A stretch of DNA of 64,000 bases from Diogma glabrata (GCA_963693315.1 OY856186.1:235135135-235199134), one strand, 5' to 3'; shown: positions 38,472 to 50,202, counted from the stretch's first letter. Translations and numbers: made by a program. The notes: a model not told the origin generated them from the letters alone.

Positions 38472-41400
38472 TTTCAAACAATATAATTTCAAACCCTTCA
38501 AAATTTCAAACAAAATCTCACGAAATATCAAATACTTCCGCTTGCGTCGCTCTATTAAGAAATCTGTGGCTGCTGCTTGTATTGTTGATGGATTAGACGA
38601 TCGCCCTTATGCTGATGTTGAAATAGCTGGTATCCCTTTACGAGGCTTACTTGATAGCGGTGCTAGCATAACGGTTCTTGGAAAAAGTTCTGAACAATTT
38701 TTGAAAAACTCAGGCATTCGCTTCTACAATCAACCTACACTACTTTCTACGGCTTCTGGTGAAGCACAACGAATTTTAGGTCATATTAGAGCTTTCGTTT
38801 CATACGCTGGAAAACAACGTATGATGAGCATATTTATCGCACCTGGGTTAAGCCAGCAACTTTACCTGGGAATAGATTTTTGGAAACTCTTTAATATTAA
38901 ACTTCAAATTATTGCAGACCTTACACTTAATACGCCTCCTTCTCTACCACTTCCAGATCAACACTTACTTAATCCTGCTGAATCTACTAAGCTACATTAT
39001 ATTGTTAAATCTTTTCCTTCGTTTGCTCGTGAGGGTCTTGGTAAGACATTTCTCCTCAGTCACTACATCGATGTGGGCCAGGCTAAACCTATAAAACAGC
39101 GATTTTATCCCGTGTCTCCTGTCGTTCAAAAAGAGCTCTACGATGAAATAGATAGGATGTTAGCTTTGAGGGTCATCGAGGAAAGTTCCAGTTCCTGGAA
39201 TAATCCTGTCACGATGGTCAGCAAAGCTAATGGAAAAAAAAGGTTTTGCCTGGACGCACGTAAACTAAATGACGTCACCGTTAAGGATGCGTATGGGTTA
39301 CCAATAATTGACAGTCTTTTAAGTCGCTTAAAAGACACGTATTTTATCAGTACAATTGATTTGAAAGATGCATTCTGGCAGATCCCTCTTGATCCTGCAT
39401 CCCGAGACAAGACAGCATTTACAGTTCCTGGTCGGCCATTGTACCAGTTCACGGTTATGCCGTTTGGACTGTGCAACGCACCACAGACAATGTGTAAGCT
39501 GATGGATAAAGTAATACCGCACCAACTCCATGATCAAGTATTCGTGTACTTAGACGATTTGCTTGTCATATCAGCTACGCTGGATGAACATTTACTACTT
39601 CTTTCTGAAGTAGCACAACGTTTAAGGCAGGCTAAGCTTACCATAAACATTGAAAAAAGCAAATTTTGTCTCACATACACACGCTACTTGGGATTTGTTG
39701 TTGGTGGTGGTCGCTTACAGGCTGATCCAGGAAAGGTAGATGCGGTTGTGTCATTTCCTATTCCTAAAACTCCTCGCCATGTTCGGAGATTTCTGGGCAT
39801 GTCGGGTTGGTATTCCCGTTTTATCCCAAACTACGCTTCAATTGCCTCTCCGCTAACCGATCTACTCGGTAAGAAAAAATTTCTATGGTCTGATGCCTGT
39901 CAGAATGCATTTGACGATATCAAAAATAAACTGACGTCTGCCCCCGTTTTGGTTCATCCTGATTTCCAACGCCCTTTTTATATACAATGTGATGCGTCAA
40001 AGAGTGGAGTTGGTAGTGTTCTGTTTCAGAAGGATGATGAAGGATTCGATCACCCCATCGCATTCTTTTCGAGAAAATTAAACCGATCTCAAAGAAATTA
40101 TAACATCACTGAGTTGGAATGTTATGCGGCCGTATTAAGTGTAAAGAAATTTAGACCGTATATTGAAGGTTACGAGTTTGTCATAATTAGCGACCATGCA
40201 AGTCTTCAGTAGTTGAATCAACAAAAAGACCTAACAGGACGTTTAGCTCGTTGGAGTTTGAAGCTCCAAGGATTTAATTTCAGAATCATTCATAGAGAAG
40301 GGAAGAAAAACGTTGTTCCAGATGCTCTCTCTCGAACCTTTTCATCTGAAGCGTTAACAAAAGAAACAGTTGAGTCTCTATGCCTAAACGATGATGCATT
40401 TTGGTCACCGGATTATCTGAGTCTTGTCGAAAAAGTTAGGAATTTATCACAAAAATGTAATTTGGTTGTACGAGATGGAAGGGTTTTCATCAAAACAAAT
40501 AATAGTGATGATTTGGCTGATCCTTTGTATCGTTTGTACGTTCCTGAAGTTTTAGTACCTGAAATTTTAAAATCACATCACGATTCTCCTTCAGCTGGCT
40601 ACGCTGGCATTGAAAAGACGTTTGAGCGTTTGCGTCGTTTGTACTACTGGCCCAGTATGTTTAGAAATGTCAAGGAATATGTAAATAACTGTAATATTTG
40701 CAAAACATGTAAAGCTCCTAATTATTCCACACGACCTCCAATGGGAAGCTTTCGCTTACCTACTATTCCTTGGCAACGTATATTTATTGACTTTCTTGGC
40801 CCATATCCAAGAACTCGATTGGGATTTTGTTATGTAATGGTAGTTATTGATCATTTTAGTAAATTTGTCATCCTAGAACCTTTAAGATCGGCTACAACAC
40901 AGACAGCAATACAAGTTTTACAGAAACGGATTTTCAACTTATTTGGTGTACCAGAATCTATTGTTTCTGATAACGGGAAACAGTTTATTTCTAAAAATTT
41001 TAAGTCCTTTCTGTCAAAACTAAATATTGCACATATTCTAACTCCAAAATACAGCCCCCAATCGAATTCATCGGAACGAGTAAATCGAACCTTATTATCA
41101 GCAATACGTTCCTATTTAAAAACAGATCATCGTGAGTGGGATGCTCATTTGGATGAAATTGGAGGTGCACTGCGAACAGCGTTACATGATTCTATTGGAA
41201 AAGGCCCATATTACGCTCTGTTTGGTCGACATATGATTAACCATGGTGATCAGTACCAGGTTTTACGTGAACTTCAGTGTCTAGGCGAATCGGAAGTAGA
41301 AACATTAAATCCTTCAACGCACCTTGAAATAATGAGAAATAAGATAATGGAAAGGTTAAAACAATCGTCACAACAGCATGCCAAGCAATATAACTTGCGG

Positions 41401-41625
41401 AGTCGTCAAAGGCCATTTCCTGTGGGACATTCAGTATATGTCAGAAATTTTCCTCAGAGCGATGCCACAAAAAGATTCTCGGCAAAGCTCGCACCAAAGT
41501 TCATCAAAGCAATAATTAAAGAGAGGATCGGAAATGTTGCATATCGTTGTGTGGACGAAAAAGGTAACAACTTAGGCATATATCACCTGAAAGATATTCA
41601 AAATTCATACGAGAAGCATGTTTAG
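38318..41625 (+). pseudogene. pol: G1c pol: one amber stop and a 10-bp deletion
   Basis: Same domain order as G1b: DSGAS protease (about 38653), YLDD RT box (about 39550), RNase H, HHCC integrase, and the catalytic Asp/Asp/Glu with SDNGK intact (about 40970). The last two are roughly 34 residues apart by my count. Two lesions are visible. TAG at 40210-40212 replaces the Trp of SLQWLNQ. A 10-bp segment present in G1b and G1d is missing near 38510, so the -1 frame entered from gag is closed by 38596, before the protease. It ends with EKHV at 41625. Confidence 0.85.
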
Positions 41626-41702
41626 TTTTTCCTCTAATCCTCTATTTTAAATATTTTGCCCGACTTGAGACTTCTCATGGGTCGTAGGGCAGCACCACGA
41701 TT

Positions 41703-41980
41703 TGTAACCCCCTTTTTGGGGATTACAATGATTTACGCCAATATAATTATTTTTAAAAAAAAACTTTCGTTCGCTTCAACAAAACATATATTTTTCATTT
41801 TAACAAACCTGATATTCTTTTCACATAAATAATTTCTATGAAAAAGGTCCTAAAGAAAAGATATTACAATTAAATAAAATAATTTGCTTTTATTAATAAA
41901 TATATTGGAATTATAAGGTTCTATTTTTTTTTGATCATACGGAAAACATTTTTGTTGTTAATTATTCCGGGATAATTATT
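41703..41980 (+). mobile_element. G1c 3' LTR, truncated (L4)
   Basis: It starts TGTAACCCCC and follows the G1 LTR for about 278 bp to GGGATAATTATTTT. It then diverges into 38 bases of unmatched sequence (41981-42018) before the oppositely oriented L5 begins. The sequence before the LTR start has no polypurine run, unlike G2. Confidence 0.75.
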
Positions 41981-43135
41981 TTCACATTTTCAGCTCAAGG
42001 TAGTAGGCTTCCGTAGTTTGTAACCCGCGCGAAGCGTGCTACGAGTAATTTCCACTCGTTTAGAGGCCTTGATGCGATCTGGGGCTCTGGCTAGTTTCAG
42101 GCGTGGGCGTGGGAGATGATTCAAGGCTTAAACGTGTGATTAAAGATCGCAGGGAATGGGGAGGTAGGGGATAAGACAGTGACGACATAAGATAATATCC
42201 GGACAGCAAAAAAAAAAACTTCACTACATCATATTAATAAACAACAAAACAAAAGAAATTAGGAATTACCAACTAACATGATATTTATTAAACAAAACAA
42301 CGTGATTTGTATTCTAAATAAATCATTATTAAAAATTTCAATTATCGGATTTAAAGATTGGTATAATAAATTAGATTTAAACTAAATTTAAAGAAAATTA
42401 AATTTTAAGTATTTAAGAATTAAAAAAAATTTAATTTTTAAAAAAACTATTTCTTTTCAATTATGCTCGAAACTAGATATCAATTAGAAAAATTAATAAT
42501 TAAATAAATCAAAAAAAACCTGATTTAACTAGTTTCCCGCCAATTCTTTGTCCTCCAAGCGCTTGTGGAAACCTGAATTTAGCTGAAAGAAACTACAAAA
42601 GAAATAGAGAGAAAAATTGAATTACAAAAAGAAATTAAATAAATTCAACATAAAAATAATTTAATAAAAATTAAAAACTATGTAATGCATTGTTAATTTA
42701 GGTTATAAAAATTAATCGAATATACTTCATTGTTCTATATCACCAGAAGATGTGTCCTACAAACTTAGATATGGCTCCGTGCTGAATGTAATTGAATGTT
42801 TGTTGAATATAGTTTAATAATCAAATCCAAATTAGTGATGAAAGAAAACTTTAATAGTAATGATGACGACAACCAGCAACTCAAATTCAAATTCTCAAAG
42901 TAACTAATTTGTTGAAAATCTTGATTAAAATTCCAGATCTAAACTACATTAACTTAGGCTAGATTGCAGACAGCATTATTTTCTATAGAGCACCATAAAT
43001 TTGTTCCACTTTCATCAATTAATAGTTTTCCAATAATAGTTTTCAAATTAGTTCGTCTTTGGTTCAAATTAGTATTTTTCCGTAACATCAAACATAATAT
43101 TCATCCCGCTAATATAAAATTGTATAGCAGTATAT

Positions 43136-43775
43136 TGTAACGTTTCTTAGCCGAGTTACAATTATTTAGTTCGATCACTAAATCAGGAAATTTAAAACAC
43201 AATGGATTTTCTAAACGTTATAATTTTATTCGTTCAAGATTTTACAATAAAAATATTTCTCCTATTACTATTCCCCTTTTAGTAGTTCTTCTGCTACTAA
43301 CAATATTTCACCACTTATAATTCTTTTATACTTGTTCACAATATCACTTTTAACTTTCTACTTATAACACTGTTACTTTTACTTCGCCTTTATCACTGCT
43401 AAATTTTTATACTTTTTGTATCGCTAACAACTTTATACTTTTTGTATCACTAACAATTTTATACTACATGAAATAGCCTCGAAACTGCTGTAATGTTCTA
43501 GATAGAACACACCCTTTTTTTCCTTTATCAACAATAAGACGATCTTCAAATATTGACACCTAGGTGTGAAATCTATCCTTTTCAATTGTTTTATTTACCA
43601 ATTTTTATTTCGTTAACCAATCCTTATTCGATAAAACAAATACTTCCTATTAAATGTTTACTTTGGTTGCATTGTTACCTTTTGTATCTTTTGATTTTTA
43701 TATTTGTAGAACTAACGAGAATTTTCTTGAAAGTTCTATTGTTGTTGTGTTCTATCATCTTCCATAATCGTCACA
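43136..43775 (-). repeat. G2 3' LTR (640 bp)
   Basis: Sense orientation begins TGTGACGATTATGG at 43775 and ends AACGTTACA at 43136. A short direct duplication TTATACTTTTTGTATC(A/G)CTAACAA lies inside. It carries a 7-bp GATTTTT segment missing from the 5' LTR. Confidence 0.9.
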
Positions 43776-43788
43776 TTCTCCCCCACTT
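43776..43788 (-). promoter_or_regulatory. G2 polypurine tract
   Basis: AAGTGGGGGAGAA on the minus strand directly precedes the 3' LTR. This is the expected primer for plus-strand DNA synthesis, and it overlaps the pol stop codon by two bases. Confidence 0.8.
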
Positions 43789-46700
43789 ATTTCTGTTCGT
43801 CCCGAATAGAATCTAAATCTCCCCCTCTGTAGGGTGCTAATCTTTCTAGATGAACGACTTTTGGTTTCGCTCGTTGACCTTTCTTTATTCGATAAACGAC
43901 ATCGTTTAATTTTGTTATGATGGTATAAGGTCCTTCCCAAGATGTTTGTAGTTTTGGAGATAGTCCTTTTCTCCGCTGTGGATTGTGTAGCCACACTAGT
44001 TGTCCTTCCTCAAATCCTTTGTTGTTTGCGCGAATGTCATACCGAGCCTTCATTCGATCACTGGATATCTGTGCTTTCTGTCTGACAAACGTGTGTACCT
44101 CCTCAAGTTCTTTTTGAAGTTTATTAACATAATCTTGTACACATAATGTTGACGATGGAATAATCCCAAACTTCAGATCACCAGGTAGCCGTAAATCATT
44201 TCCAAAAATGGTTGTAGCAGGCGTCGTTTTGGTTGTATCATGCACTGCTGATCTATGAGCCATCAAGAATAACGGAATATGACGATCCCAATCACGTTGA
44301 TTCTTGTTCACTACTTTTGCTAGATATTTCTCAAGAGTAGCATTAAATCTTTCAACCATGCCATCTGATTGGGGATGTGAAGCAGTTGTTCTAGTTTTAT
44401 TAATTCCAAGCATCTGACAGATTTCTTGAAATATGGTAGATTCAAAATTTCTTCCTTGATCTGTGTGAATTTCCATCGGTACTCCGTAGCGACTTATCCA
44501 ATTGCTAACTACTGCTTCAGCGATCGTTGTTGCTTCTTGGTTTGGTATTGCACACACTTCTGGCCACTTGCTAAAATAATCCATTATGACTAGCACATAT
44601 TTGTTGTTGTTATCAGAAGTCGGAAATGGTCCAGCTACATCCATCGCAATTCTCTCGAATGGTGCTCCTACATTATACTGCCTCATGTTACCACGGCTTC
44701 TTCTTGCAGGTCCCTTTGCAGCCGCACATTGATCGCATGCTTGACACCATTCCACTACCGATTGACGTGCTCCTGACCAATAAAATCTACGCCGTACTTT
44801 AGCAAGGGTTTTGTTAATACCCAGGTGACCGCCACTGGTTCCTTCATGATATTCCTTTAATACTTGAGGTATTCTTATTTTGGGAACTACTATCATTGAT
44901 TCTTTAACTGATCCGTCAGGACTTTCCCAAATTCTTTTCAAGCATCCATCTTCAATACAGAGGCTGTCCCATTGTGCCCAATATGCCTTTAATGTTTGAC
45001 TTTTAATGGCAATCTCACTCCATGTAGGTTTTTCTCCCTTTTCCTTGCACTTTATTATTGGTGCAAAGCTCGGATCTTCCAGTTGCTCCTTCCTTACCAC
45101 TTCATGCGTCCAGTCTTCACTAGGAAGCACTTGCAGAAGCCTGACATCAATAATGTTTTCCTTACTTTCCGCCCGATTACAGTGCTTGCATTCCACCTGG
45201 CATGGCCTTCTTGATAATGCATCAGCATTTCCATGTGCACTTCCCCTTCGATGTTCAATGTCGAAATCATAAGCTTGTAAGCGTTCAATCCATCGTGCTA
45301 CTTGTCCTTCCGGGTTCTTAAATTGCAGTAGCCACCTCAATGCTCCATGATCAGTTCTCAAATGGAATTTTTGGCCGTACAAATACTTGTGAAAATGTTT
45401 TACACATTCCACTATAGCCAGCAATTCTTTACGGGTTACACAATAATTCCTTTCTGGCTTGGACAGTATTTTTGAGTAATAAGCTATTACTTTTTCTTGT
45501 CCATCAATTTCTTGAGATAACACTCCTCCTATACCATCATTGCTGGCATCAGTGTCTAATATGAATTTAAAATTTGGTATAGGGTAAGCCAGAACTGGTG
45601 CTGTGCACAATCTTTTCCGAAGCTCCACAAAAGCATCTTCTTGCTTTTCGGTCCATTCAAAAGCTTTATCCTTCCTCGTGAGCTCATGTAGACTCTTAGC
45701 AACATTCGCAAATCCTGGTACAAAACGTCGGTAGTAAGTGCACAATCCCAGAAAACTGCGAAGCTCATGTAAATTCTTAGGTCTTGGCCATTCTTTTACT
45801 GCTGTGATCTTATCAGCATCTGTGTGTATTCCATTTGTTGTTACTTTGTGCCCCAAGTATTTTACTTCTTCTCTGAATAGTGTACATTTCTTTGGACTCA
45901 ATTTTAGTCCTGCTGCTTGGATTCTCTCGAAGACTTCTTCTAAATTCTTCAAATGATCGTCAAAATCCTTGCCCATTACAATGATGTCGTCCAAGTACAC
46001 AAGGCACGTTCTCCAATGTAATCCTTTCAACACACGTTCCATTAAACGTTCAAATGTTGCGGGAGCATTACATAGTCCGAATGGCATAACGTTAAACTGC
46101 GATAGCCCACTACCCACACTAAACGCTGTCTTTTCTCGATCCTCTTCTTGAACTTCTACCTGCCAATAACCACTTTGCAGATCTAATGTTGAGAATAATT
46201 TGGCACCTGATAATGTGTCCAAGGTATCATCAATTCGAGGTAATGGGTAGCTATCTTTCTTTGTTACTGCATTCAGTTTTCTATAGTCGACGCAGAATCT
46301 CATAGTTCCATCCTTCTTTCCAACTAAAACCACAGGTGAAGTCCATGGACTATCTGATTGCCCGATAACACCAGCCATTTTCATATCCTTTACCATTCTA
46401 TCAGCTTCTTCCCGTTTTGCTAATGGTAATCTTCTTGGTGCTTGGCGAATCGGCATCTCTGCTCCCGTGTCAATTTTATGTTTAACCAGATTAGTTCTTC
46501 CGTTGTCTGCTGATGTGCTGCAGAAGATGGACGAATAACGTTCGAGCAACTGCTCTGCTTCTTTCTTTTGTTCTTTTGTAAGCTCTGTTGTCCACTTCTG
46601 TAGTAGATTTTGTATTTCTTTCTTCTGCGTTTGATTTTCGACTTTCCTTTCTGTGTGCTGTTGTTCACATTTCACAATGGTAGTTACTTCTTCACATTTA

Positions 46701-47409
46701 CCAACGATTGTTCCTTTCTTGAGGGTTTTTGTTTTGTCTGATAAATTTAGTGTTCTTATCGGTATTCTTGAGTTTTCATCTGGTACAACTAATGTTTTCC
46801 CTATAATGATCTCTTGATGTTGTAGACCATTTTCATTGGCTTCCACAACCCACAACCTTGGTGACCCAAAATCTCCCTCCAATCTTCCCCAGACGATTGT
46901 TTCGGTATTAGGTGGCAGCTTTTCGCGATGTTCCAATATTATTCGCCTCATACTTGATTCTGCACCATTCATCTGAAGAACCAACTCTACGTTACCATAC
47001 TTGAGTACTCCATTTCCAGCGTCTATTACAAATCCATTCGGCCTCATGAAGTCCATACCCAAAATTACTTCATCAACGATGTCTGCCACTAGAACTTCAT
47101 GCTGAAAGTGCGTATTTCCTATTTTTATATCGGCAATTTTGCTTCCCCTGATAGTTGCACTTTCCCCTGTTGCTGTTTGTATTCGATATTTTTCTGCTGG
47201 TTGTAATTCCCCTTTTAGTAAATCTGTACGGACTATTGTGCGAGTTGCTCCAGTATCTAGTGTAATGGTACAGTTGTTGTCATCAATTTCAGCTCCAATC
47301 GTTAAACTGTCACCATTTCTTGCGATTCTTGAAATAGGGATGGAGATTATAGGGCATTCGGTTGTGGGAGCCAGCTTACGCCCCTTAAAGCTGACTCGTT
47401 TTAGTTTAA
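43787..47409 (-). CDS. pol: G2 Pol polyprotein (protease, RT, RNase H, integrase), intact
   Basis: Entered by -1 frameshift at 47404-47410, it is open for about 1200 codons to TAA at 43787-43789. The protease is LDTGAT (about 47240-47260) with ILGMDFM further on. RT has [29 protein letters not shown] and YLDD (about 45985), with RNase H LDTDASNDGIGG next. The integrase zinc domain is HEGTSGGHLG...CQACDQC. The integrase core is MDVAGPF, HTDQG and VERFN, with the last Asp and Glu 35 residues apart. A GPY/F-type C-terminal module (WEGPYTIITKL...VVHLERLAPY) follows. No chromodomain or env is seen. All catalytic residues I can check are present. Confidence 0.92.
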
Positions 47410-48800
47410 CCCTTCCGCTACTATTTGACCATCCTCTCCCGCTTGAGCCTTTTCTTCAGATGATCTCCGTCTGATTGGTGATGTTGATCTGCCCCGTTTT
47501 CGTCTAGCCTCTCTGCATTCTCGAGATATGTAACCAAGTTTGTCACATACCCAACATCTTATTCTACTGTTGAATTCTTTGGGTCTTCTTTGAGGCCTAA
47601 AACTGTCCTCTTCTTCCATTTCTACACGGCGTACCTTGATTGTTGGTTTGACAATTGCTTGTGCCGTCTCACTAGTCAATGCACAAGCTATTGTTTCAGT
47701 AAATGTAGCTTTAGGCGTCATCACAGCTGACTTCCGCGTCTCTGGATCTCTTATGCCGTCGATGAACGCATCTATCTTCATTCTTTCCATATAGTCTGGT
47801 GATGTATTTCCATGTGCCATATGTACCAGACGTTCGATCGCAGACGAAAACTCTTGCAGACTTTCTCCTATTCGCTGGTAGCGACCCTTCAACTCAAGTC
47901 TGTATATCTCCCGTTTGTGGTCACTACCATATTTGCGATCTAAAGCCTTCATGATCTCATTGTAGCTCCTTCGATCTTGTTCTGGAACTGATTGTATTGT
48001 TTCTGCTGCTTCACCCTTCAGTGCCACTATTAAAGCTGCCACACGATGTGGTTCGTTCCAACTGTTCTGATCAGCTGCTGTTTCAAATTGGAATTTGAAA
48101 ATTCCAAACGATGATGTACCATCGTATGTGGGCGGTTTTAACTTCATGCTTTGTGTTTGTTGAACCGTGTGAATTGTTTTACCTTTAATTTCAACATCTT
48201 GAAGCCTTCTTTCTACTTCTACTTTAAAGTCATCTACTTTTAGTCATCTACATCTAGTACTTTCTGTTCCAGAACTTCAACTTCTTTTTGCACTTTCTCG
48301 ACTTTTTCATCCACAATTTTCTCTACTTCGATGCGTAGATTCGCTGCCATATGTAGAAGTTTCTCGTCGATGTGTGTTTTAGCCAAGCTAATTTCTTCTC
48401 GACTTGAAGCGATGTTTGCATCTAACTTTTTCATTTCATTACTCATGCTGTTACTTTGCAAATCTAACTTTTTGTTCATAACCTCCATGTTTGCCTTTAC
48501 ATCTGCTCTCATGTTGAAACTCATTTGCTCCATCATAGCCATTAACTGTGCAAAGTCGTTGTTTGCTGGTACGACTTGCCTCGTTGCTTCAACAGCACCA
48601 TCTTTAGCTTCACTATTTCCTGCATCTGGATTTTCATCTGCTTCTTCTTGCCCAAAACGATATTTTTCTGGATCCAATCCAGCTGCTTCCATAGCTTTTA
48701 TTAATCGCTCTTTCAACTCATTCTTAGTTCCCGTTGTTGAAAGATTCCTTTTCTCCAATTCGCTCTTCAGATCTTGAACTTTTAATCCATTCAAATCCAT
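47401..48800 (-). pseudogene. gag: G2 Gag with N-terminal SAP domain, one frameshift
   Basis: The start is taken as ATG 48800-48798; the open frame upstream only reads through the PBS. Residues about 6-40 form a SAP motif (LKVQDLKSELEKRNLSTTG), a helix-extended-helix DNA-binding fold normally seen in nuclear proteins. A coiled coil follows (Met/Gln/Lys-rich, 48300-48560). A GTAGATGAC duplication (near 48229-48250) shifts the frame and ends the first part at 48240. The second part (48147-47401, or slightly earlier) is the Gag capsid: FGIFKFQFETAADQ, LKGEAAETIQS, RKYGSDHKREIYRLELKGR. It ends in a zinc knuckle CWVCDKLGYISREC in which the usual His is Tyr, plus an Arg/Ser-rich tail. Confidence 0.85.
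47404..47410 (-). promoter_or_regulatory. Putative -1 frameshift site GTTAAAC at the gag stop
   Basis: In the gag frame the sequence reads GGG TTA AAC TAA, so the heptamer G-TTA-AAC abuts the gag stop. Slipping back one base continues as pol (RVSFKGRKLAPTT). GTTAAAC is a known slippery heptamer in arteriviruses. The same heptamer stands at the equivalent place in G2' (61651-61657). I did not find a clear downstream stem-loop or pseudoknot. Confidence 0.65.
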
Positions 48801-48815
48801 CTTATTTCCCAATTT

Positions 48816-48829
48816 CACTTCTGACACCA
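48816..48829 (-). promoter_or_regulatory. G2 primer-binding site, tRNA-Leu type
   Basis: Two bases after the 5' LTR the minus strand reads TGGTGTCAGAAGTG. TGGTGTCAGGAGTG complements the 3' end of tRNA-Leu, as I recall it, so one mismatch is present. Minus-strand DNA synthesis would start here. Confidence 0.65.
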
Positions 48830-48831
48830 GT

Positions 48832-49465
48832 TGTAACGTTTCTTAGCCGAGTTACAATTATTTAGTTCGATCACTAAATCAGGAAATTTAAAACACAATG
48901 GATTTTCTAAACGTTATAATTTTATTCGTTCAAGATTTTACAATAAAAATATTTCTCCTATTACTATTCCCCTTTTAGTAGTTCTTCTGCTACTAACAAT
49001 ATTTCACCACTTATAATTCTTTTATACTTGTTCACAATATCACTTTTAACTTTCTACTTATAACACTGTTAATTTTACTTCGCCTTTATCACTGCTAAAT
49101 TTTTATACTTTTTGTATCGCTAACAACTTTATACTTTTTGTATCACTAACAATTTTATACTACATGAAATAGCCTCGAAACTGCTGTAATGTTCTAGATA
49201 GAACACACCCTTTTTTTTCCTTTATCAACAATAAGACGATCTTCAAATATTGACACCTAGGTGTGAAATCTATTCTTTTCAATTGTTTTATTTACCAATT
49301 TTTATTTCGTTAACCAATCCTTATTCGATAAAACAAATACTTCCTATTAAATGTTTACTTTGGTTGCATTGTTACCTTTTGTATCTTTTATATTTGTAGA
49401 ACTAACGAGAATTTTCTTGAAAGTTCTATTGTTGTTGTGTTCTATCATCTTCCATAATCGTCACA
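48832..49465 (-). repeat. G2 5' LTR (634 bp)
   Basis: Same tips as the 3' LTR. By eye it differs only by C/T and C/A substitutions, one T-run length change and the 7-bp deletion, supporting a young insertion. Confidence 0.9.
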
Positions 49466-50202
49466 ATATCAAAAGCTGATATAAAAAAGGTTGATTTGCC
49501 GTTACAGCTGTAATTGAAATCAACTTTATGACGAGGTTTCTTAAATAAAATTGAAAACTCAATGGGTTTCACATCAACCATAAAAAAAACCTTTAACTTT
49601 AATTTTTAGTTTTGGATTATTTTTCTAGTTTAAGTTAAGTTAATCACAGTTTTTCTTGAACTATCTACGTATATTCTCTAACTAAATTATTTTCCTATTT
49701 TTCACTATAACAAATTACACTCAAGGCTCAATATGAAAAGCTCAATTTTATTTAATTAAAATTAATTTATTTAACACAAACATCTGTTAATCAGACTTGA
49801 TTTACACAATACAAATTTTAATACATGTTATCTCTTTGAAAGTAAAAATAATTATCCCGGAATAATTCAACAACAAAAATGTTTTCCGTATGATCAAAAA
49901 AATAGAACCTTATAATTCCAATATGTTTATTAATAAAAGCAAATTATTTTATTTAATTGTAATATCTTTTCTTTAGGACCTTTTTCATAGAAATTATTAA
50001 TGTGAAAAGAATATCAGGTTTGTTAAAATGAAAAATATATGTTTTGTTGAAGCGAAGGAAAGTTTTTTTTTTCAAAAATAATTATATTGGCGTAAATCAT
50101 TGTAATCCCCAAAAAGGGGGTTACAAATCGTGGTGCTGCCCTACGACCCATGAGATGTCTCAAGCCGGGCAAAATATTTAAAATAAAGGATTAGAGGAAA
50201 AA

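Larger units (their letters stand above)
43136..49465 (-). mobile_element. G2: complete Ty3/gypsy retrotransposon with SAP-Gag
   Basis: A 6330-bp element inserted in the G1d LTR, flanked by ATAT on both sides (43132-43135, 49466-49469), a 4-bp target duplication. Order in sense: 5' LTR, PBS, gag, pol, PPT, 3' LTR. The pol frame is fully open. Gag has one local duplication that shifts its frame. The LTRs differ by two substitutions, a 1-bp indel and a 7-bp indel by eye, implying a recent insertion. Confidence 0.92.
42019..50125 (-). mobile_element. G1d 3' LTR (L5), split by element G2
   Basis: The LTR occupies 42019-43135 and 49466-50125. Joined across the insertion it reads CAGTATATCAAAAG, as in L2, apart from the duplicated ATAT. 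It serves G1d, whose pol ends 78 bp away at 50203. The LTR tips are TGTAACCC/GGGTTACA as in the other copies. Confidence 0.85.

Noticed and set aside
48331..48777. 148-codon plus-strand frame opposite G2 gag
   Set aside because: Antisense shadow of the SAP and coiled-coil region; Phe/Leu/Ser-rich from complementing Lys/Glu codons.
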